The notes below the pieces were generated by a model. That model was given only the letters and a program-made list of their open reading frames with translations. It did not search any database and was not told where the DNA came from. From contig NC_034413.1 in assembly GCF_002078875.1 (NCBI RefSeq), forward strand, positions 67,700,802-67,764,801: a stretch of DNA of 64,000 bases, in the 5' to 3' direction. Shown one piece after another: positions 27,507 to 37,930 of the stretch; the first letter of the stretch is position 1, and each line of letters begins with the position of its first letter. Source of the stretch: Numida meleagris (taxonomy: Eukaryota; Chordata; Aves; Galliformes; Numididae). A program made the translations under genes and the position numbers.

Positions 27507-29708
27507 GAGGTGTTTATCATTCCCGGTTCAGAAATGCTGACTAAAGTTACCACATGTTGCCTGTTTTTCTTCTTTTAAAATAGACTAACAATTAACAAAT
27601 AGGCTGATTTGCAAAATAACTTCGTGCATGATTTCTATGAATGTTGTGCTTTAGCGCATAGCTAAATCTCTCTTCTCCTCTGTGGCAATACCTATTACAG
27701 TGAGACCCAAAACGAAGTTATGTATCTCTGTAAATCTCACTGAATAATCTCTTTGTGTTATTGATACTGGGTTCTATTTATTTATTTTACAATTAACTCT
27801 TACAGGAATCTGTAGGGAAGGTAACTACACTAACTTGTATCTTTTTCAATCAGCACAGAGAGCATATACACTTCCTTAAAAAGAGCATAATAAGCTCTTA
27901 CCATACTAAATTTCCTCACAAATACTCTGTATGGACAAACTGTGAGCATATGCTTGTGAATTTTTCCCAGTCCCAGTGTTTCGGTCCCACTGAAATCCCC
28001 AAGCTTTCCAGAGAGAAATATAAAATAGAATAAAATAAAAATGAGTTGAATATCTTTAATTGAAAAGTTGCAGTAAGCAACAGCCGGGGTAGCCCCAGTC
28101 TAAATGTAACTTACCATGTGCCCACACCATGATGTGCAAGTAAAAAGCCAACAGAATTTGTCCCCTCTTCCTACAATAAATTCACTTCATGTCACCTTCA
28201 GTTATACTTCCACTGGACATTTTCCATAGGACAGAAATAACCAGTTCTAGGGGCTTGTGGCAGAAAACTCAAAGGATGATTGGGTTTCAGGACTGGGGGA
28301 TCTGGTGCTCTTCAGAAGTGAAGATTCTCTATAGTTTAATCCAGAGCAAAAGTCAAATATGCAGACATTGTATTCTTCATTTGTAACTTCATCACAACTA
28401 CTGTCAATTAGATGACTTTGTACAAACTAATTTTTTCTTTTTTTTTCTTTTTTTTTTAAGCTGCAAAGTAACATCTCTACATTTATTACTTTGAGCTTTT
28501 ATCACTCCTGTATATATTTAAATCTTCAAATGATAGTATAGATATGTACACGTATATATGTGTGTTGGAAGCAGGAATTAGGAATATATTCTGAGGGAAG
28601 ACTATTAATAATTTTAATTTTTAAATTCAGTTCAATTGCAGGAAAGTTTTGCTTGTCTTTGTGCATTTGTGTGTGCAATCTTTCAATCAAGACAGTAGTC
28701 ATCATGTATGCTTATGCAGCACCTACTGAAACAGGGATTCAGTACTGATTGAGATCTCTGGGTGCCAGGGTAATATGAATATTAGAAAGAAATGTATACG
28801 AAGAATGATAGGTGATAATTTAATCATACATGGTAAGATCAGAAAATAAATAATTCTCAGGTTAGATAGGGCACGTAAAAAGATGTTTTCCCTACATCAG
28901 ACCTGCTGGAACCTTATCTAATCTATTCCTAAATGAAAGTACAATGATACATAACTTTCCTTTAGTTGCAGTATCTCATGAATCAGTGCAAATATCAGTC
29001 AAACCTTTCCCCCAAATCTAGGAATCATGCAAAACCAGGAAACATTTTCCTAATAAAAAGGATAGCAGTGTCCTTACCACCTCAAAATAGAGTCTGAAGC
29101 TCTTAGTACTGCATTCTCTTATTACTAATTGCAACTTTTAAATATAAATTGTTTCCTACAGAAATTATAGGTTGAGATGCTACAGGTATTTGCAAATAGC
29201 TGGAATGGAATAGTTTCTCAAAAGAATTGAATCAGAAAGTATGAATAAAAAGAATAGCAAAACATTTGATATTTGCAAACACAGTGAGGTGTAACGTTAG
29301 GGATAGAAATTTGTAAATATAGCTAGTATAATTATGATGAGAATAAAGGAAACAAGGGCTACATAGGAAGAGTGTCCACCACAGAATTTGGATCATTGCA
29401 TGAATGTAATTCCAAAGTGAAATTTCACTTCAGTTTTGGGTCTCTTACTGCTACTTGGAGATATTAATCTTATACGGACAGCTTAATAGTCTAATGAAAG
29501 CATCAAAATGTAGTTCTGTGAACTAGAAAATGCATCCTTTAGATGTAGAGAGTTTTTTAGTCACTGTAAATGACTCTTGTTTTCTATTAAGAACACAGAA
29601 GGTATGATACATTCTGCTTTTAACCACATATTAATTATGGCTTTTCTTGTTATGATACCAGATACAGTATTGGGCAAAGCAATATCCTAAAATGGCACTC
29701 AAAATATT

Positions 29709-29731
29709 TTTTCTCTTTTCTTTCCCCTTAG
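29709..29731 (+). promoter_or_regulatory. ARHGAP15: Splice acceptor of internal RhoGAP exon
   Basis: A long pyrimidine run ('ttttctcttttctttcccct') leads directly to TTAG, with AG at 29730-29731. It is a near-ideal acceptor, and the reading frame that follows begins at once. Confidence 0.93.
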
Positions 29732-29837
29732 AAATCCAAGACAATGCCACTCGCGTTAAAGCCGTAAAGGCCCTGGTAAAAAAGCTCCCTAGGCCAAACT
29801 ACGACACAATGAAAGTCCTCTTTGAACATCTAAAGAA
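29732..29837 (+). CDS. ARHGAP15: ARHGAP15 internal exon (RhoGAP domain)
   Basis: This 106-base exon encodes 34 complete codons, from IQDNATRV to VLFEHLK, with two bases of a split codon at each end. The product is Rho GTPase-activating protein 15, a cytosolic PH- plus RhoGAP-domain protein known to act mainly on Rac1 in blood cells, where it speeds GTP hydrolysis and so switches Rac off. The part seen here is the RhoGAP helix with the family pattern LPxPNxDTMKxLFxHL, positioned before the FGPTLL block found in the next exon. A strong acceptor precedes it and a consensus donor (GTAAGT) follows. The two trailing bases AA plus the first base G of the exon at 52137 make a Lys codon, so the phases fit exactly. 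ARHGAP12, 9 and 27 are relatives, but the joined C-terminus best fits ARHGAP15. The exon number cannot be fixed from this window. Confidence 0.93.
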
Positions 29838-29843
29838 GTAAGT
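29838..29843 (+). promoter_or_regulatory. ARHGAP15: Splice donor of internal RhoGAP exon
   Basis: GTAAGT is the perfect U1 consensus and follows the exon sequence AAAGAA. It leaves the reading frame with two bases pending, as the next exon requires. Confidence 0.93.
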
Positions 29844-30734
29844 AGAACTGTAGTACAAAATAATTGATAATTTTAAAAGGAATCTCTGTGTGGTGTCCAA
29901 ATCTTATTGGAAATGTTGTCCAAAATACAAAAGATAATTACATTCTTTGGCAAAACGAAACATGATTTATGGTATCTACGTATATCCTATTTCTGCTCAA
30001 TAAATCGGTACGTCTAAGCAAAAGCAGCAGTTTTTCCTCCACTAGAATGTAGAACAGCTTTTTCCTTTGGTGCAGTTAGACACATCAGAATTACTCCTGA
30101 GGACTGAACTGGGCAAATTCACCATGTTCCAGTGTGCAAGTCTGACTTACTCCAGCTACAGTTGGATTGACTTTTGGATCACCACGTTTTCACCATCCGG
30201 GTCCTTGATGTTCAGTTTCCTTTATAGCTCTCATGATTTGCTGAGGCATGTATTAACACAAAAATGCTTACTAAGGAAAATATGTTATGAGCTCTTGTAT
30301 TACCTGAAGAATCTTGTGACAACACAGAATGTCTAAGAAATAGCGAGGAGTGACTCGGAAGTACATCTTTGCTCTACAGATGTTGCAGAGATATGACAGA
30401 GGCAGAGAAATTATACCATGAGGCTCCACCTTATCATTCCTCTGTGGTTTCTGCACTCACTGAGTTCAGTTTTTAAGAGGTTTCAGCCCGCAAAGTCAAC
30501 TCCTGATCTCATGTTCACCTTGGGTTTTATTTTCATGTTTTGTGGCATTAACATAAAAAATGAATGCAGACCTCGTGCTCTCATGGAAACAAATCTGCAG
30601 CTGTTTTATGTGACAAATGACTGTGTAGAAGTGGCAGACCACAAGAGAGGGTCTTGTGGTCCTATCAGCACATGAAGGGTAGGATCCTGTTCCTCCCCTC
30701 TTGGCTGTCCTGCCTTTAGGACTAACTAGTGCCT

Positions 30735-30761
30735 AGTACTGATAAATGCCAGAGCTAGGCA
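30735..30761 (+). repeat. 27-base direct repeat, copy 2
   Basis: This is the partner of 27480-27506, 3,255 bases downstream and beyond the exon. It differs at one base. The text just before it (GTGCCT) vaguely recalls the tail of MIR-type SINEs, which could explain the pair as two relics of one old repeat family, but I could not extend the match. Confidence 0.8.
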
Positions 30762-31409
30762 TTGCTGAATGGAGTGCCATTTTGGCACAGCCACTTTTCA
30801 GCCAAACAACCCTTAAAATCGAAGGGGCTAGTCAGGATTGAGGGACCAATGCAGTCTCTATACACAGAGAAGCATTTCATCCCAGGAATGACAAAATGAA
30901 TGAATGACTCCAAATAAAAGGCTGCTCCAAGCTTAAAATGAATGATGCCTTTATGCTGACCATTTCTGTTGCATTCTCCTGACACATATATATTAAAGAT
31001 CCTTTAACTTGTTGTGCAGCATCCAGTTGAAATGGCAAAATGAAGTCCACATAGCTGTGGGAATGTTCCTGTTTAATTAAGGATGGAAAGATTCTAAACA
31101 GGCCATAGAAGGACTGAGTTTGCCCTTGCTGAAGAAAGATTTCTGTGTATTCATCTGTTGTACCCTGTGCACATATCCCCTCCTTTAGTGGGTCATCTGG
31201 AGAAAGATGATAATTTATTACTGTAAATGGAGGAGTATGGGTAATTATTTCTTGGGAAGAACCTATGTGCAGGAAGTGGGTACATGCTGTCATTGGACCT
31301 ATACCATATATGAAATTTACAGCATCATATGTGGCATCTATCCTAAACTGAAGAAAGTTTTGTTACTGTGTCTTAGGGGAAAGATATCAGTATACACAAT
31401 AAGTCTTTG

Positions 31410-31600
31410 ATCTTATAGTTAAATCACTTGATTGATACTCCGAAGACCTGGGTTCAATTCTTGGCTTTGACAGGATATTCCGTGTGTGACCTTGGGTAAA
31501 TCATTTAATTTCTCTGTGCCTTGGCTCCTTGTTTACAAAATGATGATAATGCTTCATTTGTCTATTTTGGCTTTTTAAAGCATTATCTGTGAGGGACAGC
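31410..31600 (+). mobile_element. MIR-like tRNA-derived SINE
   Basis: A clear MIR-type order is visible. A tRNA-like head includes a box B-like 'gggttcaattcttggct' near 31450. The core follows with 'tgtgtgaccttgggtaaatc' near 31483, 'tttctctgtgccttggctcc' near 31510 and 'tttacaaaatgatgataatg' near 31532. A tail with AAAGCATTATCTGTGAG comes last. These old SINEs are known in amniotes and survive in birds as diverged relics. Box A is degenerate and there is no folded tRNA, so this is not a tRNA gene. Confidence 0.8.
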
Positions 31601-31679
31601 AATTTTCTCCAGCTGCGTATGTATAGAACAAATGGTAAAACTGGACGAAGGTTAGTGTATTGGATTTTTGCTGCTGTTT

Positions 31680-31721
31680 GGTATGGTTTTTTCTTTCTTT
31701 TTTCTTTTTTCTTTTTTTTCT
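31680..31721. repeat. Pyrimidine-rich (TTTC)n-like run
   Basis: Runs of T broken by single C (TTTTTTCTTTCTTTTTTC..) make a short low-complexity pyrimidine stretch just right of the MIR-like SINE. Confidence 0.8.
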
Positions 31722-33026
31722 GGGGGCTAGGGCAGGGAACAACTTACTTCTTACAATACAGATAATACACGTAATAAATGACCAATACTTCATCATGCAT
31801 ATATTCACAATATCTGGCTTGACTGAAGCTCTCTAGAAGTGATGGGAGTGTGGTCATACTGCGTAAATAAGCACATGTTCTTACCCAAGCATCACTGCAG
31901 AAAGCATGGTGAACCCACAAGTATACTAATGCAATATAGTCACTCAGTGATATAGGGTAGGAAGGTGTGATATTTAAGCCATCAGAGCATTATGGGTGGG
32001 ATCTTCTATGTCTCTCTGAAGAAGGCCTGTCTCCTGTGCCACACAAACATATCCGCAGGGAAGGAGAGGACTTTGTCAGTATGGAAGTAGTAGCAGGATA
32101 GACATTGTAAACACAAAAAAAATACGGAAAAGCTGAAATGTTCTCTTGAATTTATCGTTAAGAAAGACAGGTCACAATGGCTCCACGGCTCCATAAATTA
32201 GAACACAGAAGTATGCATGCATTATTATTAGTGGCAAGTTGTTTATATTATTGAATCAGAGGAAATCCTAGTTGCCAAATATTGGAAAAAACTAAGTAAA
32301 CTTTTTTCATTTGAGGCACAGTACTGCGTTTCTGTGTTTGCTTGTGCAGACAGTAGTTCTTGCCCAAGGTAGAACTCATCTTCAAGGGGTTTCTCATTGG
32401 AGAATTTGAAGGACCCCAGTTACACTGTTTCTCTGGCATGTGAGAGTTCAGTGTCAGAACACAACCTTAGCCCAGAATGCTGTGTTTGTCCTAAATTACA
32501 GACTACAGCAAGGCTGCACTGTGGTCTTATTCTGCAGTGCTTCAGTCTGCAGGAGCAGTCCAGATCAAGCATACATAAATGTACTTCAGAAAGATCCTTC
32601 TTTAGAAACACATACAAAGCAGCTGATGAGAAAGTGTGCGAGAAGGGCCTGGCAGCAGGGACTAACACCAGTACCATTTATCTTTCTTAAACCAAGCCTT
32701 CTGAAGTTGCAAGAAGAAGTCACAGTGTAGTGTACGAAGCCAGGAGGGGAATTAAATGCTTGTGGTTGCAGTACCTGTTCTTTTGAGTATTTTGAATTTG
32801 ATGAAAAAAAGTCCACTATTCATCTTTGCATGAAATTTATACTGCTACTCATATAAACAGAGGAGAAAATATGGAGCTGAACAGATTTATTGTATGGCTC
32901 TTTCCAGTCTAATATAATAAATTGCTTTATTAGGACTCAGGCTGAAAATAATTGAGTCCAACTACTATTAGGTTTTTACTACCTCTTCCTGAAGATGACC
33001 AAGTCTAACATTACACCTTATACATG

Positions 33027-33046
33027 AAAGAAAGAAAGAAAGAAAA
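33027..33046. repeat. (GAAA)n microsatellite
   Basis: About five copies of the tetramer GAAA within an A-rich segment. Confidence 0.85.
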
Positions 33047-33518
33047 CCAAAAAAAGAGTAAGCATTTTTTCAAATAAAGGGCTACAGAAAACTGTCTGTT
33101 CTACTTGAGGATGCTTAGAGTATTTACCTGCTGTATACAGCCCATCTGTTTATGTTCTATACGTTTGTGAAAACAGTCGCACTTCCTCAGGACCCAGCTC
33201 TTCCCTGTTACTTATTTACAAGTGGATTCCATTCCCAAACGGAATACACAGCCACCAGATAAAAGCAACAGGCCATTCTGCTCCTATTTTGCAGCATACA
33301 CAGGGCATGAGATGATGCAAAAACCTTGCAGTGTCTCTGTGCACAGATGAGAACAGTGAACAATCCATCCCTGCCTGATAGGACAATACAGTGCCCAATA
33401 ATTTACTCTTACAACTATAATTCAAGTGAGTCGGAAGGACTTTTCCCTCTTCAAGGATCCCACAGCTCTCTATGATCAGCACCTACACTATTTTTACAGC
33501 AGCTATCAGACACCTATT

Positions 33519-33602
33519 GGGAAACTGAGGCACTGGGAGTTTAAATGACTTAGAGACTCCACATAAGCCAGCAGTATAACTAAGAAGCCTAGAGGAGGTT
33601 GG
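33519..33602 (-). mobile_element. MIR-like SINE remnant (reverse)
   Basis: The + strand reads 'gggaaactgaggcactggga', then 'gtttaaatgacttagagact', 'ccacataagccagcagtata' and 'actaagaagcctagagg'. This is the reverse complement of the MIR core (GAAACTGAGGCACAGAGAGG..AAGTGACTTGCCC..CACAC..CAG). It abuts the CpG-rich islet to its right. Confidence 0.7.
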
Positions 33603-33654
33603 TTTTTTTTTTTGCACGGAGTCCTCTGTGGAGAGCCCCAGCTCCTCTCTCCCC

Positions 33655-33895
33655 CAGTGCGAGATGCAGGAGGGGAGGTGCGGCTGCGGGCGCCTGGCTG
33701 AGCCCTGTGGGCCGCGCTCCGAGCTGGCGCGCAGGCCGCAGCTCTGCTCCAGGAGCTGTGTGCCTGCATTACACAGCGCTGTGCCTGAGCTAATAAGCTG
33801 CGCTTATTAATGTTAAATTAATGAATCTCAGCCTGCTCTGCTTATTAGGTTGAGCTCCGTGCCACCGCGAGGCAGCTCTGCGGCTCCCAGGCCTG
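33655..33895. promoter_or_regulatory. Intronic CpG-rich islet
   Basis: Between 33660 and 33740 there are about ten CpG dinucleotides in roughly 80 bases of GC-rich sequence, and about four more at 33855-33885. The surrounding intron has very few. Between the two clusters lies an AT-rich stretch with the inverted repeat AATAAGC/GCTTATT (33792-33808) and TTAATGTTAAATTAATG. An alternative promoter or enhancer is possible. No TATA box, exon or transcript evidence is visible, and the islet is shorter than a typical CpG island. Confidence 0.4.
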
Positions 33896-34958
33896 AGCTG
33901 TCTCACATCTGACCAGGCTGGAGCACAGGGCAGCCAAGCTGGAGTCTGCCCTTACACATCCATGCGGGCACCTCTGCAAAAGGATGCACTGCAGGCAAAA
34001 GCCCTCGCCTTGCTTATTATTCTCCCTCACAAAACAGGATAATACGTGTTATTTACAAAAGTATAAAATGGATGTGGAAATAATTAAACGGGAAGACGGG
34101 TCCAGCCTGATGCTACCATCACTCTCCCTTACGTGGAAAGCACTGAACCCAGATGCCCAACTGTGGAAGATATTCTTCCAGCAGCAGCATCTGCCTCCTT
34201 GGCAGGCACTTCAGGCGAGTTGTCTGGGGAGCTCTGCAGTTGCCTCTTGGTCTGTCACGTGGATCTGTTACTGTGGCCTATCTGGCTGCCTTGTTCGGGC
34301 AGAAGCCAATTCCTTTTGATTCACCTTTGAATCCAAGAAGCTCCTTTTTTATTATGATTTTTTTCTCCATTTTTTCCTGAATAGTATATAGCACAGCAAG
34401 ACACTTTTAGATGCCATTTGGGCTTTTTGCCCTTTCAGAGAGAGAATGGTGATTCCTTTCCTGACTGCCTTCCCCCCACCAAATTCATCCCTAGTCACTG
34501 TTTGGATGTAAGCTCCTCATCAAGAGTAGAATTAATTACCCAAGACATACCCACTAACCAATATATTGTTTAAGAAAAGTATTAAGTATTGCAAGATTCA
34601 TGGTTTATCTGTTTTGAAAAACAGCCTTCCCCCTATGTCCATAGCTCTATGGACAGAGAAAGCACCCAAGCTGAACAACTGAAGCACACACACACCCCTC
34701 GAAGCTTGCAACGCACAGCAGCTTCATTCAGTGAAGCATGGGCTTTTACAAGCTGTGTGCAACTAAACAGACTTATTTCTACCTATTAAAGATTGGAATA
34801 AAAAAAAAAGCCTTGCATAGAAAGAAGCCCACAATAGCCCGCACAGCAGGAAGCGATGACAATGTGATGACAAGTCCAGCAGCCATACCCAGAATTCTGA
34901 GGGTAAATCAGAAAATAAAGTTAAAGTATGGTAATACTAAGTAGGGATGTCTGCAAAC

Positions 34959-34979
34959 TTTTTTTTTTTTTTTTTTTTT
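34959..34979. repeat. Poly-T run (21 T)
   Basis: An uninterrupted run of 21 T preceding AAGTTGG. No element body is recognised. Confidence 0.95.
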
Positions 34980-36315
34980 AAGTTGGTGAAGGAAAGATGT
35001 AGCAAACATATGTGATTTTCACTTAGTAAACTATGTGTTATATCAGCAGTTTCAAGCAGGCTTACATACTAAATCTAGGCTCCGAAGAACCCTTTTTTCA
35101 CATAGCAGATTACATTAAAAACTGTACAAGTCTTCTACTTAAAGGAAGAGGAAATAAAATGAAACAGGTAAAAGTTATTTAAAGGAAAAATAAGCAAGAC
35201 CAAGAATGGAAGGATTATGCAACAAATATCTATTTGGGAAACATCAGAGAACCTGTGGGTGACTGTAGCCCAAAGTGTGGATGGGCATTCAGTTTTTACT
35301 ACAAGAAAAATGCCCAGATTCAGGCATGTGCAGAGAACAGAAGCTCTTAACCAAAAGCGTGAGAAACAGGGAATGCTTCCTGAAATTATTTCATGAATTA
35401 GGACCTTTCTTTAGAATCAGGCAACTCAGAAACCACTCTTGCTCTTTAGCCACAGAACAGCAACAGGGAGAAAAGCTGAGCCTTACTCCTACAAACTTAG
35501 GGAGCAACTACTAGAAATGTGAACAGGTTAAGTGTCATCTGTCATCAAAGCAAGAGAGTGGCTGTACAGGGTAGGAAGACACTCAAACTAACATTTGAGG
35601 TTTTACATGAAGTCAGTTGCTCTCTTTCTAGCAAAATATATATCAAGGCATGCTCTTTCTGCATTTCTCTGTTTTAGCTATAGAAAATTTTCAGAAAGGA
35701 GCTGGACCAAGGCCAAATCTTGTCCTATATACTGTAGCTTCCTTGGATTCAGTCTGCAGGAAAAGAGAAGAGTTAAACCTATTTCTGTCTGCTGAAGTAC
35801 ACAGTGGCCTACCAGTCGCCTTGTTAATTAGTGACACGAGCAAATGTGCACGAGGCCCAAGTGTGCACAGTATAGGAGTAATAATAGTTACTGAATTAAA
35901 GGCAAAAAAGAAGTCCAATCTTCCTGGAGCACCTTTATGTATTCTCTTTGTGTTCACATTGTGGGGGGAAGGTGTCTGCAACAGAGGTTTCTGCAGTCAT
36001 GCCTTGTCCTTCTTCTTGTGAAATAAGAGACTTTGCAAAGTTCACCCGTTCCCTGAAGAGTACGTTACAGCTTAGTGGCTTTAAAGAGAAGAATGATGAG
36101 GAATTAGAAATGCATTTTCACCTGAGCTTCCTATTTTCACAACCGTATTTAAAAATATAAACCCTGATTTTCATAACAATCAGACAAATAATTATTCTTG
36201 GTACTTTTCAATGCTACCAAGCTTCAAAATGTAGTGAACTGGTGTATCAGCAAATAACAGAACGATAAAAATAATTAACATAGTTTTAATTTAAATATTT
36301 ATGATACGGTTGACT

Positions 36316-36602
36316 CTGTGGCTGTACAGCCCCATTGTGCTAGGTGCAGTACACAAATACGGAGAGATAGAGCCCCTGTTTCAAAGAGCTCCCATTGTTC
36401 ATTCCACATTACTCAGTATCAAATGATCTCAAAAAGCTTTTCAAACATTAATTAAATCTCAGAACTTCCTTTTTCAGGTCAATAAGTTTTATTATCCTAG
36501 TTGCGTAGATGGAGAAAGTGAGGAATGAAGAGAGTAGGGCACTTGCCCATGACTACATAGCGAACACTTCTCACTTCCACTCTCTGCTGTCTCCCAGGTT
36601 CC
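36316..36602 (-). mobile_element. Ancient composite SINE (MIR-like core, LINE-derived tail)
   Basis: The left part on the + strand reads 'cagccccattgtgctaggtg', 'cagtacacaaatacggagag' and 'agcccctgtttcaaagagct'. This matches my memory of the LINE-related 3' tail of an old amniote SINE seen best in turtles and crocodilians. The right part reads 'gtagatggagaaagtgagga', 'gggcacttgcccatgactac' and 'ctcccaggttc', the reverse complement of the MIR-type core and tRNA-like head. The order and spacing fit one element of about 285 bases on the minus strand, with a diverged centre (36410-36480). Confidence 0.7.
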
Positions 36603-37863
36603 CCCAGCTCCTCTGCGTCTTCCAGCGTATGGCCATATGCATATCCGCGCTCTGGGCGTACGCGTGCATATGGACAGCACATCTCGGGGAAGGCCAGTTA
36701 TTGCTAAGTGCTCTTCGTTTAATAAAGACCATGTGGGAGCCCTGCTTCTGGTTTGCACTCACACAAGCTTCAGTAAAATATCACTGGCAAAGTTAATTTA
36801 TGAGATTTTGTAACCTCTTAATATTGCTTGGGGTGAGCGTTCTTTTCAACTCAATTGGTTTTGTTGGTGAAAATTAAAAATGCTCAATTCATTACAAAAA
36901 GGGCTTTTTTCCCCCCCTACTTTATTTATTTATTTTTCTATTTTGAGAGATTGAGCCGTAACACATTAATGTCCAGAACCAGGCCGTCCATGGGTAAATT
37001 GCACTGCTTTTCTTTTTTTCTCACTGAAGATACAGGATTTTTCTCACAATAAGGCTGCAAAACAAATAATAGGCTCGTAGTTTCTTAAGATATTCATTGA
37101 AACTTAAAAAAAAAGAAAAAGTCTTTAATGCCAAAATGTCAGTGTTCTGTGTAAAATAATTAATATAACACAATAGGATCTATTCTACTATCGATTGAAA
37201 GGGAATTTATGCAGGTAATTCATTAAGGCTGGTGGGATTTTGGCATGTAAATCCCCCAGCACTTTGATGGGAAAACAGACCCTGATTATTTGATTTTTAC
37301 TTTTTTCATAAGCCATAAAATACATGCTTTTCAGTGACAGCTATAAGGAAACAACAACAAAAAGCAAATACCTGAGCAAGTAGGGCAATGGATGCCCCTG
37401 CTTTGTGTGACTTCTGAAATGACATCAGAGCAAATTATTTTTCACGCATTGGAAAAGATGCAACAATCATTTCAATCACTGTGTTGAGAGAATCAATGCA
37501 TTTTTTTCCTCTCAGAGAATGGCATTTTACATTCCAACATTTCCAGGCTATCACCTTCATACATCTCTTCTTGTGGTCAAGTGCACGATTAGTACTTCTA
37601 ATGGTATATTGGCCATTCATTTTCTTATGAAGATCTACAAATTCTTGTAAATAAAAGCCAATCGGAAGAAAAATGAAGAGGAAATTTGTGGACTGGAATG
37701 CACCCTACTTGTAATGGGAACAAAAAGCTGGCAATGAAATATAAACCTAAATCACTGCAGAATGACCTACTTTAAGGCATTTGCCAAAGAGACAGTGTTT
37801 TAGACAGCTCCTCTGAAGTAGCGTCTTTATGTCTATGCCATCTGCAGATTTATTATTGTGCTT

Positions 37864-37930
37864 TAGAAAAAGAAAAAAAAAGACAGAAAGAATGAAAGAA
37901 AAAGGAGGAAAAAAAATAAGGAAAGAAAAA
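37864..37930. repeat. A-rich purine stretch
   Basis: A run of A with interspersed G (AGAAAAAGAAAAAAAAAGAC..AAAGGAGGAAAAAAAATAAGG). Low complexity only. Confidence 0.85.

Larger units (their letters stand above)
1..29731 (+). other. ARHGAP15: Intron of ARHGAP15 (3' part)
   Basis: This stretch precedes the first recognisable exon and ends in a strong acceptor (pyrimidine run followed by AG at 29730-29731). Because that exon starts inside a codon and lacks the N-terminal half of the RhoGAP domain, an upstream exon must lie outside the window or be unrecognised here. I saw no second RhoGAP, PH-domain or other coding exon in this region. Open frames are short and unconserved in appearance. Known contents are CR1 and MIR-like fragments, a pyrimidine tract, microsatellites, an N gap and some conserved-looking blocks, listed separately. 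The remainder shows nothing I can name. Confidence 0.8.

Noticed and set aside
30877..31293. Open frame of 138 aa on the minus strand
   Set aside because: No recognisable domain or mobile-element protein motif; adjacent frames are equally open. Treated as chance, though an old repeat is not excluded.
31410..31470. tRNA gene suggested by a box B-like sequence
   Set aside because: No cloverleaf can be formed and the following sequence is a MIR-type core, so it is a SINE head.
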